Below, piece by piece: positions 25,773 through 34,306 of a stretch of DNA of 64,000 nt. Made by a program: the position numbers and the translations under genes. Below the pieces are notes generated by a model. It worked only from the letters and a program-made list of their open reading frames with translations, ran no database searches and was not told the DNA's origin. Where the stretch lies: positions 2,542,001 to 2,606,000 of the forward strand of contig NZ_PEGF01000001.1 of NCBI RefSeq assembly GCF_002742635.1, in the 5' to 3' direction. How positions within the stretch are numbered: position 1 is the stretch's first letter; every line of letters starts with the position of its first letter. The stretch is from Caulobacter sp. X. GTDB taxonomy: Bacteria; Pseudomonadota; Alphaproteobacteria; Caulobacterales; Caulobacteraceae.

Positions 25773-26432
25773 TCAGCCGCCCTTCAGCGCGCGGATGTTG
25801 GCGGCGTAGGCCTCGCGGCCGCCCTTGAACACCGCCGAGCCGGCGACGAGGGCGGTGGCCCCGGCGGCCACGCATTGCGGGGCGGTGACCGGGGTGACGC
25901 CGCCGTCGACCTCCAGAATGATGTCGAGACCGGCCTTGTCGATCATCTTGCGCAGGGCCTCGACCTTACGCAGCTGGCCGGGGATGAAGCTCTGGCCGCC
26001 GAAGCCGGGGTTCACCGACATGACCAGCAGCAGGTCGACGTCCTCGAGGATCCACTCGACATGGTCGATGCTGGTGGACGGGTTGAAGACCACGCCCGCC
26101 TTGGCGCCCAGCTCGCGGATGCGCTTGAGGGAGCGGTGCAGGTGCGGGCCGGCCTCGGGGTGGATGCTGATGATATCGGCCCCGGCGGCGCGGAAGGCCT
26201 CCAGGTAGGGGTCGGCCGGGCTGATCATCAGGTGCGCGTCGAACGGGATCTTGGCGTGCGGCCGGATGGCCCGAACGACGTCCGGACCCAGCGTGATATT
26301 GGGCACGAAGTGGCCGTCCATCACGTCGACATGCACCCAGTCGGCGCCGGCCGCCTCGATGGCGGCGACCTCCTCGCCCAGGCGGGCGAAGTCGGAGGCG
26401 AGGATCGACGGGGCGATGATCGGCGCGGTCAT
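25773..26432 (-). CDS. rpe: Ribulose-phosphate 3-epimerase
   Basis: 219 residues of a TIM barrel interconverting ribulose 5-phosphate and xylulose 5-phosphate. The first metal and acid/base residues are in [12 protein letters not shown] (His34, Asp36); [13 protein letters not shown] and LEVDGGV give the phosphate-binding loop and second catalytic aspartate. It lies 84 bases downstream of rsmB and 4 bases before the heparinase-family gene, forming one leftward operon. Confidence 0.96.
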   Translation of the reverse strand: MTAPIIAPSILASDFARLGEEVAAIEAAGADWVHVDVMDGHFVPNITLGPDVVRAIRPHAKIPFDAHLMISPADPYLEAFRAAGADIISIHPEAGPHLHRSLKRIRELGAKAGVVFNPSTSIDHVEWILEDVDLLLVMSVNPGFGGQSFIPGQLRKVEALRKMIDKAGLDIILEVDGGVTPVTAPQCVAAGATALVAGSAVFKGGREAYAANIRALKGG

Positions 26433-26516
26433 GCGCCTGGGATAGCGGGCCCGAGTCGCTCTGTCATCCCAGGCGGGACTCGTTAAGCGTAGAAATGGGG
26501 AAGCTTGACCTTAGGT

Positions 26517-27800
26517 TCAGCGCGCTTTGCGAAACCGCGCGGCGAAGAAGCCGTCCTGGCCGCCGTCCAGCTGGTGTGGGAGCAGGCGCAGGGTTCCGCG
26601 CGCGGTCAGGCTGGCCTGGGGCGCGCCGGCCTCTCCTGGCTGGATCCGGTCCAGCGTCATGTCGGGGCGGCGGGCCAGGAAGGCCTCGACCTGGGCCTCG
26701 CCCTCCTCGGGCTCCAGCGAGCAGACGCAATAGACGAGGCGCCCGCCCGGCTTGAGGCGCCCGGCGGCGCTGTCGAGGATGCGCGCCTGGACACTGGCCA
26801 GGCTGGCGACGTCGCTGGGCCGCGCGGCCCACAGCACGTCCGGATGGCGGCGGAAGGTGCCGGTGGCGCTGCACGGGGCGTCCAGCAGGATGGCGTCGAA
26901 GGTCCGCGTGTCCTCCCAGGTCGCGCCGTCGGCGGCGACGACCTCGGCGGAAAGGCCGGTGCGGACCAGGTTCTCCTCCAGGCGCTTGAGGCGCGCGGCC
27001 GAGCGGTCGAGGGCCGTGACGTCCGCGCCGGCGGCGGCCAGCTGCAGGGTCTTGCCGCCGGGCGCGGCGCAGAGGTCGAGCACGGCCTCGCCAGTCTTGA
27101 CGTCCAGCAGCCGGGCGGGAACGGCGGCGGCGGCGTCCTGCACCCACCAGCCGCCGTCCTCGAAGCCCGGCCAGGCCGCGACGTCGCCCTTGCGGCGCAG
27201 GCGCAAGGTTCCGCCGGGCAGGATCTCGCCCTCCAGCGCTTCAGCCAGGGCGGCCGCGTCGGCGCCGGGCTTGAGGGACAGGTCGGTGGCGGGCTCCAGG
27301 GCGATCTGGGCGGCGATCTGGCGGGCCGTGGTCTCGCCGAACGCGGCGACCCAGCGGGAATAGAGCCAGGGCGGGGCCAGGAGGGTGGGATCATCGCTGG
27401 GCGGGGCGTCGCGCAGCAGGCCGCGCAGCACGGCGTTGACCAGGCCCTTGAACGGGCGGCTGGTCTTGTTGGCGCCGGCCAGCTCGACCGAGGTCGCCAC
27501 GGCGGCGAAGGCCGGGACCTCCAGGTGGAAGGCCTGGGCCGCGCCGAGGCGCAGCAGGTTCATGACCCGGTCCGGCGGCGCCTTCTGCAGGCGCGCGGCC
27601 AGGGCGCGGTCGATGGGGCCCAGGTGGCGCAGCACGGCCATGGCCAGGGCGCGGGCGAAGGCGCGCTCGCGCGGTTCCAGGAAGCGGAAGCCGTTGGCCG
27701 AGGCGGCTTCGTCGAGGCCGCCGCGCCGCGACAGGGCCGCGTCGATCAGGGTCAGGGCGGCCTCCCGGGCGGGGAGGCCGTCGTTCAGTTCTTGAGTCAC
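26517..27800 (-). CDS. rsmB: RsmB/NOP family 16S rRNA cytosine-C5 methyltransferase
   Basis: 427 residues. The N-terminal NusB-like RNA-binding domain covers about residues 1-140. The SAM-binding motif is LDLCAAPGGKT near 243, with the two catalytic cysteines Cys310 (DAPCSATG) and Cys360 (VYCVCS, equivalent to the usual TCS). RsmB methylates C967 of 16S rRNA in E. coli. The start is GTG 27800 with GAGG only two bases upstream, so the exact start is uncertain, but the NusB-like domain begins immediately. Confidence 0.9.
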   Translation of the reverse strand: MTQELNDGLPAREAALTLIDAALSRRGGLDEAASANGFRFLEPRERAFARALAMAVLRHLGPIDRALAARLQKAPPDRVMNLLRLGAAQAFHLEVPAFAAVATSVELAGANKTSRPFKGLVNAVLRGLLRDAPPSDDPTLLAPPWLYSRWVAAFGETTARQIAAQIALEPATDLSLKPGADAAALAEALEGEILPGGTLRLRRKGDVAAWPGFEDGGWWVQDAAAAVPARLLDVKTGEAVLDLCAAPGGKTLQLAAAGADVTALDRSAARLKRLEENLVRTGLSAEVVAADGATWEDTRTFDAILLDAPCSATGTFRRHPDVLWAARPSDVASLASVQARILDSAAGRLKPGGRLVYCVCSLEPEEGEAQVEAFLARRPDMTLDRIQPGEAGAPQASLTARGTLRLLPHQLDGGQDGFFAARFRKAR

Positions 27801-27858
27801 CGCCTCGCCGTGCCAAGAGGCGCGCCCGAGCGCAAGCGGATTCGACGCGGGCCGCGTG

Positions 27859-28266
27859 CTAGACGGCGTTGGCCACGGTGCGGAAAAGGCTCCGGATCGC
27901 GGTGACGCCGAACACGAAGAAGCCCAGCGCGACCAGCAGAGAGCCGGCGGTGATCATCGGGCCGTAGACCGCCGGCGGGGCGGCCTGGCCCAGGTACATG
28001 CCCACGCCCGGGATCATCAGCAGCACGCCCAGGTTCGAGATGGCGAAGTTCGCGGCCTTGACCTTGCTGGACACGTCCTGGCCGAGGGTGGCGTAGAAGG
28101 TCCCCATCATCGCCAGGCTCAGCCAGCCCAGAAGATTGAGGTGGGCGTGGGCGGAATAGGTGGCGTGGTTCTGGGTGATGCCCATGGCCAGGCCCCAGCA
28201 GACCCCGATCATGGCGTAGAAGGCGGCCGACGCGAAGAAAGCGTGCGGCCAGCGGCTGCGGCTCAT
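27859..28266 (-). CDS. Small four-helix membrane protein resembling part of heme-copper oxidase subunit I
   Basis: 135 residues with four hydrophobic segments. The second contains HAHLNLLGWLSLAMMGTFY, which resembles the haem-ligand helix of cbb3 oxidase and NO reductase subunit I. It is far too short to be an oxidase; related short proteins are often annotated as cytochrome-c oxidase. Its function is unproven; haem binding or an assembly role is possible. I start at ATG 28266 (MSRSRWPH), with GGGG about 10 bases upstream. Divergent from the SDHAF4-like gene. Confidence 0.7.
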   Translation of the reverse strand: MSRSRWPHAFFASAAFYAMIGVCWGLAMGITQNHATYSAHAHLNLLGWLSLAMMGTFYATLGQDVSSKVKAANFAISNLGVLLMIPGVGMYLGQAAPPAVYGPMITAGSLLVALGFFVFGVTAIRSLFRTVANAV

Positions 28267-28364
28267 CTCTAAATTACCCCGATATTCGAACGTTGTTATC
28301 TTGGAGCCGGGGTTGAACAGCATGTGGCTGGCGGCTTCAACCGCGATGATGTTAAACCTTTGTC

Positions 28365-28586
28365 ATGTCTGATCTTCCCGCCGCCCCCTCCGAAACTCCA
28401 GAAGTCCCCGGCGCCGCGCCCGGCAAGGCCTTGAGCCCGGCCGCCCGTCGCGCCCTGGAAGAGGCGGCCGCCCGCCGCGCGGCGGAAGAGGCGCTGTCCT
28501 TGCCGCCCGAACAGGGCGGTCGCGAGGGCCCCGAGCCGACCCGCTTCGGCGACTGGGAGAAGAAGGGCGTCGCGGTCGACTTCTGA
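28365..28586 (+). CDS. DUF1674 protein, succinate dehydrogenase assembly factor 4 homologue
   Basis: 73 residues. A disordered alanine/proline-rich N-terminus is followed by the conserved C-terminal signature GGREGPEPTRFGDWEKKGVAVDF of the DUF1674/SDHAF4 family (written here in part: GPEPTRFGDWEKKG). Family members bind flavinylated SdhA and help it join SdhB in the cytosol or mitochondrial matrix. No sdh genes lie in this window. It lies 69 bases upstream of ggt. Confidence 0.88.
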   Translation: MSDLPAAPSETPEVPGAAPGKALSPAARRALEEAAARRAAEEALSLPPEQGGREGPEPTRFGDWEKKGVAVDF

Positions 28587-28655
28587 GGTCCGGCGGCTTC
28601 CCTAAGCCAGAGAAGTCCCGCTAACCTCCTGGCTTCGCCTGGGGAGGTCTTCGTC

Positions 28656-30359
28656 TTGCGCCTGTTCGCCCGTCTCGTCGCGAGTTTCGCGGCCGCGTTC
28701 CTGCTGACCGCGCCGCCGGTCCATGCCGCGTCGCCGAAGGCCAGGCCCGTCGCCGCTCGCGCCCTGACCGCCGGGGCCGTGGCCTCGCCGGATCGCTACG
28801 GCGCCCTGGCGGCCCAGGAAATCCTCAAGGCCGGCGGCAACGCGATCGATGCGGCGGTGGCGACTGGTTTCGCCCTGGCGGTGACCTATCCCGAGGCCGG
28901 CAATCTGGGCGGCGGCGGGTTCATGACCGTGTACATGAACGGCAAGCCCTACTTCCTCGACTATCGCGAGACGGCCCCGGCGGCGGCCACGGCCGACATG
29001 TACCTGGGCCCCGACGGCCAGGTGATCGAGGGGCTGTCGCTGTTCGGCAATCTGGCGGCGGGGACCCCGGGCACGGTGCGGGGCCTGGCCATGGCGCACA
29101 AGCGCTTCGGCAGGCTGCCTTGGGCGCGGGTGCTGGCCCCGGCGATCCGCTACGCCCGCGACGGCTTCCTGGTGAACGACCAGTTCGCCGGCATGCTGAG
29201 CCGCGAGGTGCCGCCCGAGTTCCAGAAGACCAATTTCCGCGCCTATTTCCCGCCAACCAAGGCCGGGACGATGTTCAAGCAGCCCGAGCTGGCCGCGACG
29301 CTGCAGCGGATCGCCCAGCAGGGCGATAAGGGCTTCTACGAGGGCAAGACCGCCGAGCTGATCGTGGCCCAGATGGCGCGCGGCGAGCGCAAGGGGCTGA
29401 TCACCAAGGCCGATCTGGCCGGCTACAAGGCCGTCTGGCGCGCGCCGGTGACGGCCAAGTGGCGCGGCTATGACGTGATCACCGCCCCGCCGCCCAGCTC
29501 GGGCGGGATCGCCCTGATGCAGATGCTGCTGATGAAGCAGGACGCCGCGCCGCTGTTCAAGGGCCAGGCGCTGAACGGCGAAAAGTACGTCCACCTGGTT
29601 TCGGAGATCGAGAAGCGCGTCTTCGCCGACCGCGCCGAGTATCTGGGCGACCCCGACTTCGTGAAGGTCCCGGTCTCGAACCTGATCGATCCGGCTTACG
29701 TCGCCCGCCGCGCCAAGGAGATCGATCCCGACAAGCCCTCGGCGACCAAGGCGGTGACGCCGGGCCTCGGGAAGCTGGAGACCACCCACTATTCGATCGT
29801 CGACAAGTGGGGTAACGCCGTCTCGAACACCTACACGATCAACGGCTGGTTCGGCTCGGGCGTGGTGGTGCAGGGCGCGGGCTTCCTGCTCAACGACGAG
29901 ATGGACGACTTCTCGGCCAAGCCCGGCGCGCCCAACATGTTCGGGGTGGTGGGCGGCAGCGCCAACGCCATTGGGCCGCTGAAGCGGCCGCTATCGTCGA
30001 TGACCCCCACGATCCTGACCAAGGACGGCCGCGTGGCCATGGTGATCGGCACGCCCGGCGGCTCGACCATCTTCACCTCGGTGTTCCAGGTGCTGGCGAA
30101 CGTCTACGACTTCGACCTGTCGCTGCAGGACGCGCAGAAGCAGCCGCGCTTCCACCACCAGCTGCTGCCGGAAAACACCATCATCGTCGAAAAGTTCGCC
30201 CCGCCGGCGGCCGGGGTGAAGAGCGCGCTCGAGGGCAAGGGCTACAAGTTCGTCGAGCACTCGCGGATTGGCGACATCGCGGCGATCCAGGTGCGCGGAC
30301 GCACGCCGGTTCCCGAGCCCGATCCCCGCGCGCGCGGGGTGGGGTTGGTGGTGAAATAG
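28656..30359 (+). CDS. ggt: Gamma-glutamyltransferase, exported
   Basis: 567 residues including a signal peptide (LFARLVASFAAAFLLTAPPVHA). It hydrolyses or transfers the gamma-glutamyl group of glutathione in the periplasm. Thr376 in ETTHYSIVD is the autoprocessing site and nucleophile, giving large and small subunits; SSMTPTI and GTPGGSTI form the substrate pocket of the small subunit. The TTG start at 28656 is supported by GGGGAGG at 28641-28647. A composite repeat follows directly after the stop. Confidence 0.95.
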   Translation: MRLFARLVASFAAAFLLTAPPVHAASPKARPVAARALTAGAVASPDRYGALAAQEILKAGGNAIDAAVATGFALAVTYPEAGNLGGGGFMTVYMNGKPYFLDYRETAPAAATADMYLGPDGQVIEGLSLFGNLAAGTPGTVRGLAMAHKRFGRLPWARVLAPAIRYARDGFLVNDQFAGMLSREVPPEFQKTNFRAYFPPTKAGTMFKQPELAATLQRIAQQGDKGFYEGKTAELIVAQMARGERKGLITKADLAGYKAVWRAPVTAKWRGYDVITAPPPSSGGIALMQMLLMKQDAAPLFKGQALNGEKYVHLVSEIEKRVFADRAEYLGDPDFVKVPVSNLIDPAYVARRAKEIDPDKPSATKAVTPGLGKLETTHYSIVDKWGNAVSNTYTINGWFGSGVVVQGAGFLLNDEMDDFSAKPGAPNMFGVVGGSANAIGPLKRPLSSMTPTILTKDGRVAMVIGTPGGSTIFTSVFQVLANVYDFDLSLQDAQKQPRFHHQLLPENTIIVEKFAPPAAGVKSALEGKGYKFVEHSRIGDIAAIQVRGRTPVPEPDPRARGVGLVVK

Positions 30360-30360
30360 T

Positions 30361-30478
30361 TCTTCCCCCGCGATGCGGGGGAGGTGGCCTAGAGGGCCGG
30401 AGGGGGCGAGCTGGAGCGACGCCGCATTAGCCCCCTCAGTCGCTCCGCGACAGCTCCCCCGCATCGCGGGGGAGCATC
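30361..30478. repeat. Composite GC-rich palindromic repeat, copy 2
   Basis: About 118 bases that begin and end with a CCCCCGCGATGCGGGGG-type palindrome. The centre holds GAGGGCCGGAGGGGGC and TAGCCCCCTCAGTCGC plus a TCGCTCCGCGACAG hairpin. It fills the gap between the convergent ggt and pyrF genes and probably acts as a two-way terminator. Confidence 0.85.
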
Positions 30479-30482
30479 TGGT

Positions 30483-31184
30483 TCAAACCCCCGCGATCTC
30501 CGCGATCACCTTCAGCGCCGCCTCGCGCGGGTCGTTGGCGGCCGTGATCGGGCGGCCGCAGACCAGATGGCTGGCGCCGGCGCGGATGGCGGCTTCGGGC
30601 GTGGCGGCGCGGGCCTGGTCGTTCTTGGCCGCCCAGAAGGGGCGCACGCCGGGGGTGACGATCAGGAAGTCCGGGCGGCCGGCCGCCGTGGCGATCTCGC
30701 GGGCGAGACCCGCTTCGTGCGGCGAGGAGACGATGCCGTCGACGCCGCAGTCGATCGCCTGGCGCACGCGGCGCTCGACCAGTTCGCGAGCCCCGAAGGC
30801 GTAGCCCATCTCGATCAGGTCCGCGTCGGTCAGGCTGGTCAGCACGGTGACGGCCAGGATCTTCAGCGACGACGAACCCCGCGCCAGAACCGCCGACTTC
30901 ATCACCTGGGGCTCGGCGTGGACGGTCAGCAAATCACAGCCGCTCTGGGCCAGCACGCGGGCCGAGCGCTCGACCGTGGCGCCGATGTCGTGGAGCTTCC
31001 AGTCGAGGAAGATCGACTTGCCGCTGGCCTTCAGCTCACGGGCCAGGGTCATGCCGTCGCTGGCCAAGAGCTCCAGGCCGATCTTGTAGAAGCTGACCGC
31101 GTCGCCCAGGCGCTCGACCATGTCGCGGGCCTCCTCGACGGTGGGCAGGTCGAGCGGCACGATCAGGCGCGGGTCGGCGGTCAT
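30483..31184 (-). CDS. pyrF: Orotidine 5'-phosphate decarboxylase
   Basis: 233 residues, final step of UMP synthesis. The catalytic DxKxxD motif is D61-W-K63-L-H-D66, with Lys63 as proton donor. The C-terminal phosphate loop shows TPGVRP and VCGRPIT. The ATG at 31184 is followed by the typical RLIVPLDLPT strand. It converges with ggt across the composite repeat and diverges from the marC-like gene. Confidence 0.97.
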   Translation of the reverse strand: MTADPRLIVPLDLPTVEEARDMVERLGDAVSFYKIGLELLASDGMTLARELKASGKSIFLDWKLHDIGATVERSARVLAQSGCDLLTVHAEPQVMKSAVLARGSSSLKILAVTVLTSLTDADLIEMGYAFGARELVERRVRQAIDCGVDGIVSSPHEAGLAREIATAAGRPDFLIVTPGVRPFWAAKNDQARAATPEAAIRAGASHLVCGRPITAANDPREAALKVIAEIAGV

Positions 31185-31270
31185 GTTTTGGTCCCCGGGG
31201 TTGGCGCGCGCGGCCGTTCACCCTAGGAAGAGGCGAAGCTTGGGCGCGATCTGAAAGGTAGGGACGTCGA

Positions 31271-31966
31271 ATGACCGAGGCCAAACTCGCCGTCAACTTC
31301 TTCGTCGCCCTGTTCGCCCTGATCGACCCGATCGGCAACGTGCCGCTGTTCGCCGCCGCCACCCTGGGCGCGGCCGCGGCGGGGCGGCGGATGGTGGCCG
31401 TCTATATCGGCCTGTTCATGACCGCGTTCCTGATCTTCTTCTATTTCACGGGCGTGGGCCTCCTGGCCTTCTTCGGCATCTCGATGCCGGCCTTCCGGAT
31501 CGCCGGCGGCATCATCCTGTTCATTCTGGGCCTGGACATGGTGCGCGACGACTTCACCACCATGTTCGCCGACGCGGCCGAGGGGCTGGAGGACCAGTCG
31601 CCGCGCGCCTATGCCCGCAAGCGGTTCGAGCGGCTGATCGTGCCGTTCGCCATGCCGCTGCTGATCGGGCCCGGCGCGATCTCGACCGTGATCATCTACG
31701 CCGCCGAGGCGAGGCCCCTGGGCCTGGCCGGGGCGGGCATCGGGGTGGCGGTGATCGCCGCCGTCTCGCTGGTCGTCGTGGCCGCCTTCTGGGCCGCGCC
31801 GCTGATCAGCCGGGCGCTGGGCCGGATCGGCATGAGCATCGTGGTCCGGGTGCTGGGCCTGATCCTCTGCGCCCTGGCGGTGCAGTTCGTCATCGTCGGC
31901 GTGGGCGACGCCACGCGCGGCCTCGTCCGCGCCGACGCCAAGGCCCCTTACGCGGAAAAGAAGTAG
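31271..31966 (+). CDS. MarC family integral membrane protein
   Basis: 231 residues with six hydrophobic segments, including the family signature FVALFALIDPIGNVPLFAA at the N-terminus and PLLIGPGAISTVI in the fourth helix. MarC proteins are inner-membrane proteins formerly linked to multiple antibiotic resistance; that link was not upheld and their function is unknown. The start is ATG 31271. It is followed by the hydroxylase gene 45 bases downstream. Confidence 0.92.
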   Translation: MTEAKLAVNFFVALFALIDPIGNVPLFAAATLGAAAAGRRMVAVYIGLFMTAFLIFFYFTGVGLLAFFGISMPAFRIAGGIILFILGLDMVRDDFTTMFADAAEGLEDQSPRAYARKRFERLIVPFAMPLLIGPGAISTVIIYAAEARPLGLAGAGIGVAVIAAVSLVVVAAFWAAPLISRALGRIGMSIVVRVLGLILCALAVQFVIVGVGDATRGLVRADAKAPYAEKK

Positions 31967-32011
31967 CCGCGCGTCTGGACAGGCTCGCGGGACGGGGCCC
32001 ATATCCCCATC

Positions 32012-33262
32012 ATGCGCGCTTACGATGCTGACGTGATCATCGCGGGCGCCGGCATGGCCGGCGCCACCCTGGCCCTGGCCCTGAAGTCCGGCGGTCTCAA
32101 GCCCTTGCTGGTCGATCCCCAGCCGTTCGACGCCCAGCTGGCGCCGAGCTTCGACGGGCGCAGCTCGGCCATCGCCTATTCCTCGTTCCGACAGTGGCGG
32201 GCGATCGGCGCCGGCGAGAGCCTGGAGCCGCACGCCCAGCGCATCGAGCAGATCCTGGTCACCGACGGCCGCACGCCCGGCGCGGCGGCCCGCAAGCCGT
32301 CGGCCTCGTTCCTGCGCTTCGATTCCAGCGAGATCTCCGGCCGCATCGAGGGCGAGCCGCTGGGCTATCTGGTCGAGAACCGCCAGATCCGCGCGGCGCT
32401 CTCCAAGGCCGTGATCGAAAAGGACATCCCGGTCATCGCCCCGATGGCGGCCAAGAACCTGGAGGTCACGGCGGGCGCGGCGCGGCTGATCCTGTCGGAC
32501 GGTCGGGCCCTGACCGCGCCGCTCGCCGTCAGCGCCGAGGGGCGCGGCTCGGTGCTGCGCCAGGCGGCCGGCATCGGCTGCATCGGCTGGGGCTATGGCC
32601 AGAGCGGCGTGGTCTGCACGGTGAAGCTGGAGCGTCCCCACGAGGGGGTGGCCCACGAATATTTCCTGCCCAGCGGACCGTTCGCCATCCTGCCCTTGAC
32701 CGAGAACCGCGCCAGCCTGGTCTGGACCGAGAGCACCGCGCGCGGCGAGGCCCTGCGCCACGCTTCGCCGGAGATGTTCCACGCCCACCTGATGCGCCGG
32801 TTCGGCGATTTCCTGGGTCAGGTCGAGGTGGTGGGGCCGACCTTCGTCTATCCGCTGTCGCTGCTGCTGGCCGAGCGCATGACCGCGCCGCGCCTGGCTC
32901 TGATCGGCGACGCCGCCCACGGGGTGCACCCGATCGCGGGGCAGGGGCTTAACCTGGGTCTGAAGGACGCGGCGGCGCTCGCCGAAGTGCTGGTTGAGGC
33001 CGTCCGCAACGGCGAGGACATCGGCGCCGAGGCTGTGCTGGAGCGCTACGCCCGCTGGCGGCGGTTCGACACCGTCACCAACGCTCTCGCCTTCGACGCC
33101 TTCGTGCGGATCTTCTCGAACGACAATCCGCTGCTGCGCGCCGCGCGCGGCGCGGGCCTGGCGGTGGTCAACCGCATCGCCCCGGCGCGTCGGTTCTTCA
33201 TGCACGAGGCCGGCGGCGGGGTCGGGGATTTGCCGAAGCTGCTGCGGGGGCAGAGGCTTTGA
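32012..33262 (+). CDS. UbiH/UbiF-family FAD-dependent ubiquinone biosynthesis hydroxylase
   Basis: 416 residues. The FAD-binding GxGxxG is IIAGAGMAGATLALAL at residues 9-24, and the second FAD motif is LIGDAAHGVHPIAGQGLNLGL near residue 295. The family adds hydroxyl groups to the polyprenylphenol ring of ubiquinone precursors. I cannot say from sequence alone which ring position (UbiF, UbiH, UbiI or the broader UbiL/UbiM types) it serves. A composite repeat follows the stop codon. Confidence 0.9.
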   Translation: MRAYDADVIIAGAGMAGATLALALKSGGLKPLLVDPQPFDAQLAPSFDGRSSAIAYSSFRQWRAIGAGESLEPHAQRIEQILVTDGRTPGAAARKPSASFLRFDSSEISGRIEGEPLGYLVENRQIRAALSKAVIEKDIPVIAPMAAKNLEVTAGAARLILSDGRALTAPLAVSAEGRGSVLRQAAGIGCIGWGYGQSGVVCTVKLERPHEGVAHEYFLPSGPFAILPLTENRASLVWTESTARGEALRHASPEMFHAHLMRRFGDFLGQVEVVGPTFVYPLSLLLAERMTAPRLALIGDAAHGVHPIAGQGLNLGLKDAAALAEVLVEAVRNGEDIGAEAVLERYARWRRFDTVTNALAFDAFVRIFSNDNPLLRAARGAGLAVVNRIAPARRFFMHEAGGGVGDLPKLLRGQRL

Positions 33263-33264
33263 GT

Positions 33265-33382
33265 TCCTCCCCCGCGATGCGGGGGAGGTGGCCCAGAGGG
33301 CCGGAGGGGGCCGGCTGGACGCGCGCCGCGTTAGCCCCCTCAGTCGCTCCGCGACAGCTCCCCCGCATCGCGGGGGAGCATC
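33265..33382. repeat. Composite GC-rich palindromic repeat, copy 3
   Basis: Nearly identical to the copy at 30361-30478, including both terminal CCCCCGC-ATG/ATC-GCGGGGG palindromes and the GGCCCAGAGGGCC module. It lies between the convergent hydroxylase and Trm112-like genes. Confidence 0.85.
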
Positions 33383-33393
33383 ATGATTAGCCC

Positions 33394-33591
33394 CTACTCG
33401 CTGAGCTCCCGCGCCTCTTCGGGCAGCATGATCGGCACGCCGTCGCGGATCGGATAGGCCAGCTTGGCCGAGCGGCTGATCAGCTCGCCGGCGGCGCGGT
33501 CGTATTCCAGCGGGCCGCGGGTCACGGGGCACACCAGCACTTCCAGCAGGCGCGGATCGACATCGACGGGGGGCGGGGCGGCTTGGGTCAT
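33394..33591 (-). CDS. Trm112 family (UPF0434) small protein
   Basis: 65 residues with [17 protein letters not shown] and [18 protein letters not shown], the two halves of the UPF0434/Trm112 family. The E. coli relative YcaR has CPVC; here the second cysteine is replaced (CPVT), so a zinc ribbon is unlikely. Eukaryotic Trm112 activates methyltransferases; a bacterial partner is not defined here. Last gene of a leftward operon after the Lon-domain gene, 25 bases apart. Confidence 0.9.
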   Translation of the reverse strand: MTQAAPPPVDVDPRLLEVLVCPVTRGPLEYDRAAGELISRSAKLAYPIRDGVPIMLPEEARELSE

Positions 33592-33616
33592 GGCGCCTGT
33601 CTACTGGCCCTCTTGG

Positions 33617-34282
33617 CTATTGAATAGAGGTCGGTTCGTCATCGTCGCTGCTGGCCGCGTCGATCTCCAGCAACGCCGTAAGGGTCGCCTTGCGCTCGAA
33701 GATGGTCTCGGCCTCCAGCAGGGCCTGCTTCTCCATCGGGTCGAAGGGCAGGGCCATGGCCAGGCTGTTGATCAGGGCGTCGGAGGGCGCGCTCTCGGCG
33801 TCGCCCCAGTCGATGGCCAGGCCCCGGTGGTCGAGATAGCGGCGCAGGGCGACCAGCAGCCGGTCGATGTCGGCGGCGGTGCGCTCGCCGGCGCCGTCCT
33901 CGCGCAGGTCCGGCTCGTAGGGCGTGAAGTCGACGCGCATCTGCCGGTAGGGCGTGCGCACCGGCAGCTCCTCGCCGGCCTTGAAGCGGCAGAGACCCGT
34001 CAGGGTGATCAGGTAGCGGCCGTCGCTGGTCTCGGCGAAGCTGGTGACGCGTCCGGCGCAGCCGACCGGCGCCAGGGCCGGCCGCTGGTGGTCGCCGCCC
34101 GGCCGTGTCTGGATCATGCCGATGATCCGCTCGCCGGACATGGCGTCGTCCAGCATGTTGAGATAGCGCGGCTCGAAGATGTTCAGCGGCAGCTGACCGC
34201 CCGGCAGCAGCAGCACGCCGTCCAAGGGAAAGACCGGGATCACCAGGGGTAGGTCGCCAAGCTTTCGATAGACGGCCGGCAT
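33617..34282 (-). CDS. Lon N-terminal (substrate-binding) domain protein
   Basis: 221 residues consisting only of the LonN/PUA-like domain: LPLVIPVFPLDGVLLLPGGQLPLNIFEPRY at the start (excerpt IFPL-type motif VFPLDGVLLLPGG) and GCAGRVTSFAETSDGRYLITLTGL later. No ATPase or protease domain. Such proteins are thought to act as substrate-recognition or chaperone-like factors. It lies between a thioredoxin-family gene (24 bases upstream) and the Trm112-like gene. The ATG at 34282 has GGAG 5 bases upstream. Confidence 0.92.
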   Translation of the reverse strand: MPAVYRKLGDLPLVIPVFPLDGVLLLPGGQLPLNIFEPRYLNMLDDAMSGERIIGMIQTRPGGDHQRPALAPVGCAGRVTSFAETSDGRYLITLTGLCRFKAGEELPVRTPYRQMRVDFTPYEPDLREDGAGERTAADIDRLLVALRRYLDHRGLAIDWGDAESAPSDALINSLAMALPFDPMEKQALLEAETIFERKATLTALLEIDAASSDDDEPTSIQ

Positions 34283-34306
34283 GGACTCTCCGTGGGCTTT
34301 GAAGTC

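Noticed and set aside
31223..33532. 769-codon open frame opposite the marC-like and hydroxylase genes
   Set aside because: It spans two well-supported genes and an intergenic repeat and has low-complexity composition.
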